Positions 8,066-12,852 of a stretch of DNA of 12,852 bases are shown in pieces. A program made the translations under genes and the position numbers. The stretch covers positions 1 to 12,852 of the forward strand of contig CAKRPQ010000058.1 in assembly GCA_934385225.1 (NCBI GenBank), written 5' to 3'. The notes under the pieces were generated by a model, which ran no database searches, was not told where the DNA came from, and saw nothing but the letters and a program-made list of their open reading frames with translations. How positions within the stretch are numbered: position 1 is the stretch's first letter; the number at the start of each line of letters is the position of its first letter. The DNA comes from an uncultured Eubacteriales bacterium. GTDB taxonomy: Bacteria; Bacillota; Clostridia; Oscillospirales; CAG-272.

Positions 8066-8090
8066 TTCAGTTCAATTCAGTTCAGTTCAT
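8066..8090. repeat. Five tandem copies of a TTCAG-like pentamer across the HIT gene's stop
   Basis: The plus strand reads TTCAG-TTCAA-TTCAG-TTCAG-TTCAT. It covers the last two codons and stop of the HIT gene and the following 16 bases, directly beside the terminator. Because the unit is 5 bp, gain or loss of a copy by slippage would shift the frame at the extreme C-terminus. Confidence 0.75.
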
Positions 8091-8420
8091 GCTCTCGGAC
8101 ATCTTCGCGCCGCCGAGAATATGGAAATGAAGATGTTTTACGCTCTGACAGGCGTCCTCGCCGCAGTTGGAAACGATGCGGTAGCCGTTTTTAAGACCTG
8201 CCTCGGCGGCTATTTTCGGTATAACCTCGAATATCTTCGCGACATACTCGCTGTTCTCCGCATTCACCTCATCTGCCGAGGCGATGTGCTTCTTCGGAAC
8301 GACGAGAATGTGAACGGGCATCTGCGGGTTTATATCGTGAAAAGCATAGACGTACTCGTCTTCATACGCTTTTTTTGACGGAATCTCACCGCCGATTATT
8401 TTACAGAACAGACAATCCAT
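8082..8420 (-). CDS. HIT-family (histidine triad) nucleotide-binding protein
   Basis: A small cytosolic purine-nucleotide phosphoramidase or nucleotidyl hydrolase of the HINT type. The 112-residue length is usual for bacterial members. It starts MDCLFCKIIGGEIP, with a CxxC pair at 3 and 6. It carries the VHILVVPKKHI stretch and ends in the triad HLHFHILGG with His96, His98 and His100; by homology with HINT, the middle histidine is the nucleophile. In the motif before the triad the sequence is EDACQSV, where a Gly usually precedes the Gln, a minor departure. The ATG at 8418-8420 has AAGAGG nine bases upstream (8430-8435). Its 3' end lies in the pentamer repeat beside the shared terminator. Its physiological substrate in bacteria is not established. 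Confidence 0.93.
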   Translation of the reverse strand: MDCLFCKIIGGEIPSKKAYEDEYVYAFHDINPQMPVHILVVPKKHIASADEVNAENSEYVAKIFEVIPKIAAEAGLKNGYRIVSNCGEDACQSVKHLHFHILGGAKMSESMN

Positions 8421-8430
8421 TTTTTATAAC
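8400..8430 (+). promoter_or_regulatory. Weak candidate promoter for the FkbM methyltransferase gene
   Basis: TTTACA (8400-8405) lies inside the start of the HIT gene and TATAAC (8425-8430) in the short gap between the genes. The 19-base spacing is longer than ideal. Something must start the FkbM transcript near here because the upstream gene points the other way, but the match is modest. Confidence 0.3.
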
Positions 8431-8451
8431 CTCTTTTCTTTCGGAGTTTTT

Positions 8452-9531
8452 ATGAATGATTTTTTGAATATCGGACAAGACCTGTGGGAATATCTTAAAG
8501 GCTCGGAAAAACCGATAGTTATGTACGGAATGGGAAACGGTGCCGACAAAATTCTCGCCGTATGCGAGAAAAAAGGAATAACCGTATCCGATTTTTTTGC
8601 AAGCGACGGGTTTGTGCGCGGTCACGCTTTTCACGGAAAAACAGTGCTTTCTTACGACGAAACGAAGGAAAAATACGGCGATTTTATCGTTCTGCTGTCA
8701 TTTGCCAGTTCCCTGCACAATGTGATTGACAATATAAAGAAAATCGCGGGCGAAAACGAGCTTTACGTTCCCGACGTTCCCGTTTTCGGAAGCACTCTTT
8801 TCGATATGGAATTTTACCGCAGTCACGAGGACGTTTTTTTGCGCACATCGGAACTTTTCGCGGACGAAAAATCCGCCGATGTCTACAAAAACGTTCTGCG
8901 CGCAAAGCTGACGGGAAAAACAGAATACATTTTCGCGTCGGAGTGCAGAAAAGATGAAGTCTACACTAATATTCTGCGCCCCGAAAAGTACCGCTTTTAC
9001 GCCGATCTCGGCGCGTACAACGGCGACACAATACGGGAGCTTTCATCATACGCGAAAAATCTCGAAAAGGTTTATGCCTTTGAGCCTGACAGACGTAATT
9101 TCAGAAAGCTGACCGCCTATGCCGAGTTTGAAAACCGTTTTGACATTGAATGTATCAACGCCGCCGCGTGGGACAAGCGTGAAACGCTTATTTTTGACGG
9201 CAGCGGGAACAGAAATTCCAACATTTCGGAAAATTCGTCGGGTAAAAAAACGGTCGAAGTTCAGGCGACACCGCTTGACTGCGTCGCGGAAAACGTCGAT
9301 TTTATAAAATACGACGTCGAAGGCTCCGAAACAGAGGCACTCTACGGCTCAAAGTCTTTAATAAGCCGCTTCCGTCCCGATCTTATGATCTCGATGTATC
9401 ACCGAAGCGAGGATATGTTCCTCTTTCCAAAGCTCGCGAATGAGCTTTGCGGCGCAGGCTACAAATTCTATCTGCGCCGCTTCCGCTACATTCCCTGCTG
9501 GGATCTCGGTCTTTACTGCATATCAGAATAA
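8452..9531 (+). CDS. FkbM-family SAM-dependent methyltransferase with an N-terminal Rossmann-like domain
   Basis: Predicted class I methyltransferase transferring a methyl group from S-adenosylmethionine, probably to a sugar hydroxyl of a glycan or natural product; the substrate cannot be read from the sequence. In this 359-residue protein the C-terminal half holds the FkbM core: DLGAYNGDT (185-193) as the SAM-binding motif, FEPD ending at 213, and FIKYDVEGSE (284-293). The N-terminal 130 residues are separate and include VMYGMGNG with Gly26, Gly28 and Gly30, a dinucleotide-binding-like turn such as sugar-modifying enzymes carry. GGAG (8443-8446) lies five bases before the ATG. The gene diverges from the HIT gene and overlaps the end of the opposing nucleotidyltransferase gene by 9 bp. 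There is no signal peptide, so it is cytosolic. Confidence 0.85.
   Translation: MNDFLNIGQDLWEYLKGSEKPIVMYGMGNGADKILAVCEKKGITVSDFFASDGFVRGHAFHGKTVLSYDETKEKYGDFIVLLSFASSLHNVIDNIKKIAGENELYVPDVPVFGSTLFDMEFYRSHEDVFLRTSELFADEKSADVYKNVLRAKLTGKTEYIFASECRKDEVYTNILRPEKYRFYADLGAYNGDTIRELSSYAKNLEKVYAFEPDRRNFRKLTAYAEFENRFDIECINAAAWDKRETLIFDGSGNRNSNISENSSGKKTVEVQATPLDCVAENVDFIKYDVEGSETEALYGSKSLISRFRPDLMISMYHRSEDMFLFPKLANELCGAGYKFYLRRFRYIPCWDLGLYCISE
9449..9480. repeat. Perfect 9-bp inverted repeat near the end of the FkbM gene
   Basis: GCGGCGCAG (9449-9457) and CTGCGCCGC (9472-9480) flank a 14-base loop. The repeat lies within the FkbM coding region and about 43 bases past the stop of the opposing operon. 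No T-run follows on either strand, so it is not a standard intrinsic terminator, though the GC-rich hairpin could stabilise or block the 3' end of the leftward transcript. Confidence 0.45.
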
Positions 9532-10425
9532 TTTACAGGGATAAACTCCGTCTTCTATGAGCTTTTTGAAATAGGCTTCGACGGCGGGTTTATCCTCTTT
9601 GTATGTCACGCCGACCCACGCGTCGTTCGATTTAAGGACTTTTACGATCGCCGCCTTCTTCTCGATAAGCTCCTCAACGAGCGTCGGGAGAACGTGCTCG
9701 CTTTTAAGGTCGTCGGGCGATATATTTTGAAGGAAACGAACGAGTGCCTCTTCGGCTTTTTTGAATATATCGGGCGTGAAGCACCACATATTCATCGAAA
9801 CGACGGAGTCAATATCGACCGACTTCTCGCTGCCGTCCTTGCCGACGCTTACGGCGTCATCTCCTCTCTTTTCGATGTTATACGTCTCGACGACCTCCGC
9901 AAGCGTATCACCGTCGCCGATACGGCAGATACCCCTTGTAACACCGCCGTTTTCGCTTAATGTGTTACGGAGGATAAAGCCGACCATACCGTATTCGCCG
10001 TTCTGCGCTTTAACAAGGAAGTTGTGAGCGGTCTTATAGGCGCTCTTGCCGTAATAATCGTCAGCGTTTATTACAAGAAACGGCTCTTTTACCGCGTTTC
10101 TTGCGCTCCAAAGCGCGTGAGTCGTTCCCCAGGGCTTCGTTCTTTTACCCGAAAGTGTCGGTATGAACGGAAGATCCTCCGAGTCCTGATAAACGTATTC
10201 GACCTCGCAAAGTTTTTCTATTCTCGTGCCTATCGCCTCGCGAAAATCCTTTTCGATATCGCGTCTGATGATGAAAACGATTTTGTCAAAACCCGCGTCG
10301 AGCGCGTCCTTTATCGAATAGTCGATGATTATTTCTCCGTTCGGTCCGACGGGTGCGATCTGCTTGACCCCTCCGCCGAAGCGTGAGCCTATTCCCGCCG
10401 CCAGAATAACGAGTGATGTCCTCAT
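9523..10425 (-). CDS. Nucleotidyltransferase family protein (NDP-sugar pyrophosphorylase-like)
   Basis: The enzyme probably joins an NTP to a phosphorylated sugar or similar compound, releasing pyrophosphate. The 300-residue protein opens LVILAAGIGSRFGGG (5-19) with Lys21, the glycine-rich NTP-binding signature of the GT-A-like nucleotidyltransferase fold. PWGTTHALWSAR (99-109 region) and VINADDYYG (118-126) follow, giving the base-recognition and metal-binding segments (Asp122, Asp123). The opening KQIAPVGPNGEII is typical of a widespread, poorly characterised subfamily, so the sugar or alcohol substrate is unknown. GGAGG (10433-10437) stands seven bases before the ATG. It is the last gene of the leftward run, 21 bases after asd. 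A link to the FkbM gene in a common glycan pathway is only a guess from adjacency, as the two are convergent. Confidence 0.85.
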   Translation of the reverse strand: MRTSLVILAAGIGSRFGGGVKQIAPVGPNGEIIIDYSIKDALDAGFDKIVFIIRRDIEKDFREAIGTRIEKLCEVEYVYQDSEDLPFIPTLSGKRTKPWGTTHALWSARNAVKEPFLVINADDYYGKSAYKTAHNFLVKAQNGEYGMVGFILRNTLSENGGVTRGICRIGDGDTLAEVVETYNIEKRGDDAVSVGKDGSEKSVDIDSVVSMNMWCFTPDIFKKAEEALVRFLQNISPDDLKSEHVLPTLVEELIEKKAAIVKVLKSNDAWVGVTYKEDKPAVEAYFKKLIEDGVYPCKLF

Positions 10426-10446
10426 TTTTTGTCCTCCGTTTTATTT

Positions 10447-11523
10447 TTAATACAGGTATCCGAGACGGTAAAGAAGCTCCGCATTCAAAACACCGCCGCC
10501 CGCCGCACCGCGAAGCGTGTTATGAGAAAGTCCGACGAACTTATAATCATAAACGGTATCTTCTCTGAGCCTGCCTGCGCTGACACCCATTCCGCCGTAA
10601 AGATCGCGGTCAAGAGCCGCCTGCGGGCGGTTATCCTCTTCAAAATATGTAATAAACTGCTTCGGCGCGGACGGAAGTTCAAGCTCCTGTGGCTTACCGC
10701 GGAAATTCTTCCACTCGGCGATGATCTCCTCTTTCGACGGCATATTTTCAAATTTTACGAACACAGCCGCCGTATGACCGTCGGTAACGGGAACGCGAAT
10801 GCACTGTGTTGAAATGACTGTATCCTCGCAATCGACGATTTCGCCGTCTCTTACGCTTCCCCAGATTTTAAGCGGCTCTTTTTCGCTCTTTTCCTCTTCG
10901 CCGCCGATATACGGAATGACGTTATCTATCATTTCGGGCCATTCGCGGAATGTTTTACCCGCGCCGGATATTGCCTGATAGGTCGTTACTATAACTTCCT
11001 TTACGCCGAATTTACGAAGCGGCGTGAGCATCGGAACATAGCTCTGAATAGAACAGTTAGGTTTTACGACAACGAAGCCCTTTTTCGTTCCGAGACGCTT
11101 TTTCTGATTTTCGATAACGGAAAGATGTGCGTCGTTTATTTCGGGAATGAGCATAGGAACGTCTGGGACTTTTCTGTTCGCGGAGTTATTCGAAATTACG
11201 GGGATCTCCGCCTTTGCATATGCCTCTTCAAGTGCTTTGATCTCGTCCTTTTTCATATCTACGGCGCAGAAAACGAAATCGACAAGCTCTTTTATCTTTT
11301 CGATCTCGGAAGCGTCAAAAACGGGCATATCCTTAAATTTTTCGGGCATCGGCGTTTTCATCTTCCATCTTTCGCCGACGGCGTCCTCATATCTCTTACC
11401 CGCCGAGCGTGCGGACGCGGCAAGCGCCGTTACGTCAAAATACGGGTGATTTTCAAGGAGCGTCAAAAAGCGCTGTCCCACCATGCCTGTTGCGCCGATT
11501 ACTCCTGCTCTCAATTTCTTCAT
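10447..11523 (-). CDS. asd: Aspartate-semialdehyde dehydrogenase, archaeal/fungal-type
   Basis: It reduces 4-aspartyl phosphate to aspartate 4-semialdehyde with NADPH, releasing phosphate: the second step of the aspartate family and the branch point toward diaminopimelate/lysine and homoserine. The 358-residue protein begins AGVIGATGMVGQRF (6-19), the NADP-binding loop. It has SNNSANR (111-117), the catalytic cysteine Cys157 in VKPNCSIQ, SGAGKTF (186-192) and the acid-base histidine His250 in VPVTDGH. The length and the KPNCSIQ context fit the archaeal/fungal type (about 350 residues) better than the classic enterobacterial type. GAAGG (11532-11536) lies eight bases before the ATG. The gene is 15 bases after rsmI and probably cotranscribed. 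It completes, on a separate transcript, the step begun by the aspartate kinase in this window. Confidence 0.95.
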   Translation of the reverse strand: MKKLRAGVIGATGMVGQRFLTLLENHPYFDVTALAASARSAGKRYEDAVGERWKMKTPMPEKFKDMPVFDASEIEKIKELVDFVFCAVDMKKDEIKALEEAYAKAEIPVISNNSANRKVPDVPMLIPEINDAHLSVIENQKKRLGTKKGFVVVKPNCSIQSYVPMLTPLRKFGVKEVIVTTYQAISGAGKTFREWPEMIDNVIPYIGGEEEKSEKEPLKIWGSVRDGEIVDCEDTVISTQCIRVPVTDGHTAAVFVKFENMPSKEEIIAEWKNFRGKPQELELPSAPKQFITYFEEDNRPQAALDRDLYGGMGVSAGRLREDTVYDYKFVGLSHNTLRGAAGGGVLNAELLYRLGYLY

Positions 11524-11538
11524 TTTGAATACCTTCTT

Positions 11539-12408
11539 TCAGTTGTGATTTATAATTTTATAGATTACATTTTTCGTTACGCCGCGATCCTTTGCGGCGG
11601 CTTTTATTGCGTCGTTTTTCGTCATTCCGAGCGATATGTAGTGTGCGACGTGTTCTTCCTCGGTCATATTCGCAAAAAACGTCTCCGTGCTTTTTTCGGT
11701 CTCTCCGCACCCGTCGACAACAAGAACATACTCGCCTCTCGGCTCGGTTTCTTCATAATGCGCGACCGCCTCGCCTATCGTTGTTCTCATTATATCCTCA
11801 TTCAGCTTTGTGAGTTCGCGGCAAAGCGAAATTCTGCGCCCGTCACCGAAAATATCGCGCATATCCGAAAGCGTCGCGCGCAATTTATGCGGTGCTTCGT
11901 GGAATATCATGGTTCTGTTCTCGTTTTTCAGTTCTTCAAGCTGTTTTATGCGCTCCTTTTTCAGAGCCGATAAAAATCCCTCGAACGTAAAGCGTCTTGT
12001 CGGAAGTCCCGAAAGCACGAGCGCGTTTATACCTGCGCACGAGCCGGGAATACTCGTGACTTTTATATTTCTCTCGGCGCAAAGCGAGACAAGATCCTCG
12101 CCCGGATCGCTTATTCCGGGCGTTCCCGCGTCGGTTATAAGCGCGCAGGATTCGCCCGCCTCTATTCTCGCGCATATTTCCCCGCCCTTTTCCTTTTTGT
12201 TATGTTCATGATAGGAAACAAGCGGCTTTTTTATGCCGAAATGGGTCAGAAGCCTAACTGAATTGCGCGTATCCTCGGCGGCAACAAAATCCACCTCCGA
12301 AAGCACCTTTATCGCTCGCTCCGACATATCCGAAAGGTTTCCTATCGGCGTTGCGACAAGGTACAAGGTGCTTCCGCTCACCTTATTTTTTTCGTTTACT
12401 TCTGCCAT
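11539..12408 (-). CDS. rsmI: 16S rRNA (cytidine(1402)-2'-O)-methyltransferase
   Basis: It methylates the ribose 2'-OH of C1402 in the decoding centre of 16S rRNA, using S-adenosylmethionine. With the ATG at 12406-12408 the protein is 289 residues. Motifs are LVATPIGNL (17-25), AAEDTR (43-48), SYHEHN (65-70) and DAGTPGISDPG (93-103), the hallmark of the RsmI/tetrapyrrole methylase fold. HEAPH and CRELTKLNE follow in the middle. The C-terminus (TEEEHVAHYISLGM then KNDAIKAAAKDRG) is the small helical tail seen in Firmicute members. A GTG nine bases upstream (12415-12417) would add three residues. I prefer the ATG because GTG has only a GGA two bases away. The start sits one base after the ligA stop, suggesting translational coupling. 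asd follows closely. Confidence 0.94.
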   Translation of the reverse strand: MAEVNEKNKVSGSTLYLVATPIGNLSDMSERAIKVLSEVDFVAAEDTRNSVRLLTHFGIKKPLVSYHEHNKKEKGGEICARIEAGESCALITDAGTPGISDPGEDLVSLCAERNIKVTSIPGSCAGINALVLSGLPTRRFTFEGFLSALKKERIKQLEELKNENRTMIFHEAPHKLRATLSDMRDIFGDGRRISLCRELTKLNEDIMRTTIGEAVAHYEETEPRGEYVLVVDGCGETEKSTETFFANMTEEEHVAHYISLGMTKNDAIKAAAKDRGVTKNVIYKIINHN

Positions 12409-12409
12409 A

Positions 12410-12852
12410 TCATTCACGTCCGATCATCTTAAAAAATTCGTCTTCGTCGATTATCTCAACTCCGAGTGACTTTGCTTTCGTTAGCTTTGAACCAGCCTCA
12501 TCGCCCGCGAGAACAAAGTTCGTTTTCGACGAAACAGAGCCGCTGACCTTGCCGCCGCGCTCTTTTATGAGCGCAGACGCCTCATCTCTCGTCATCGACG
12601 GCAGCGTTCCCGTGAGAACGAATGTTTTTCCCGCGAAAATATCGCTCACCTGAACAGCTGACGCTTTTGTGTTAAGTCCGTGCGCGATAAGTCTCTCGCA
12701 AAGTGCCCTATTCTGTGGGTGCGTAAAGTAGTTCACGACGCAATCAGCCGTTATCTGTCCGAAATCGGGGATCGTGCATATATCCTCCGCACTCGCCGAG
12801 AACAAGGCTTCAAGACTGCCGTACTTTGCGGCAAGCGACGCTGCCGCAACCT
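12410..12852 (-). CDS. ligA: NAD-dependent DNA ligase, C-terminal part (5' end outside window)
   Basis: It seals nicks in duplex DNA using NAD+ during replication and repair. Only the last 147 codons are present. The upstream part is the end of the helix-hairpin-helix region (AAKYGSLEALFSAS, then IPDFGQITADCVVNYF). It is followed by a complete BRCT domain: FAGKTFVLTGTL, ALIKERGGKVSGSVSSKT, VLAGDEAGSKLTKA and LGVEIIDEDEFF. This order and the GSKLTKA segment are diagnostic of LigA. The adenylation and OB domains lie beyond the right edge, so catalytic residues cannot be checked. The stop at 12410-12412 lies one base from the rsmI start. Confidence 0.95.
   Translation of the reverse strand, partial: VAAASLAAKYGSLEALFSASAEDICTIPDFGQITADCVVNYFTHPQNRALCERLIAHGLNTKASAVQVSDIFAGKTFVLTGTLPSMTRDEASALIKERGGKVSGSVSSKTNFVLAGDEAGSKLTKAKSLGVEIIDEDEFFKMIGRE

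Noticed and set aside
11125..11973. A 282-codon open frame on the plus strand across the asd 5' end and rsmI 3' end
   Set aside because: It is antisense to two well-recognised genes, its translation is Cys/Arg/Phe-rich with no family likeness, and it lacks a convincing ribosome binding site. Codon bias of the real genes explains it.
1..12852. CRISPR arrays, tRNA/rRNA genes, insertion sequences, prophage or toxin-antitoxin genes
   Set aside because: I looked on both strands and found no spaced direct repeats, cloverleaf-like sequence, transposase motifs or phage-type genes.

Overview
The window looks like chromosomal DNA of an anaerobic, probably gut or rumen, Firmicute of the class Clostridia. 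This is inferred from strong AGGAGG-type ribosome binding sites, sigma-70-like promoters, a YclM-type aspartate kinase, and a very large secreted protein with BspA-type leucine-rich repeats. The species cannot be named from the sequence. No tRNA, rRNA, CRISPR array, insertion sequence or phage gene was seen.

Left half (1-6483, minus strand): one uninterrupted reading frame of at least 2161 codons that runs off the left edge. It has a signal peptide, an Ig-like segment, a carbohydrate esterase family 7 (acetyl xylan esterase / cephalosporin C deacetylase) domain with a complete Ser-Asp-His triad, an unassigned segment, and about seven BspA-like repeat modules. The final codons of the window, still in frame, spell the GTP-binding signature of GTP-dependent PEP carboxykinase. 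That belongs to an unrelated cytosolic enzyme, so the left edge is either an assembly chimera or a very odd fusion.

Middle (6484-9531): a divergent promoter region feeds the esterase leftward and a monofunctional aspartate kinase rightward. The kinase has a textbook TTGACA-17-TATAAT promoter. A bidirectional intrinsic terminator separates the kinase from a convergent HIT-family nucleotide-binding protein gene. An FkbM-type methyltransferase gene diverges from the HIT gene across only 31 bp.

Right half (9523-12852, minus strand): a tightly packed operon-like run, in transcription order ligA (3' part only), rsmI, asd, and a sugar-nucleotide-type nucleotidyltransferase. It ends tail to tail with the FkbM gene, and the two coding ends overlap by 9 bp.

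Aspartate kinase and aspartate-semialdehyde dehydrogenase are the first two enzymes of the lysine/threonine/methionine branch, but here they lie in separate transcription units. The right half is housekeeping and the left half is accessory surface or polysaccharide biology. I see no defence or mobile system. The notable items are the esterase-repeat fusion and the PEPCK signature at its end.
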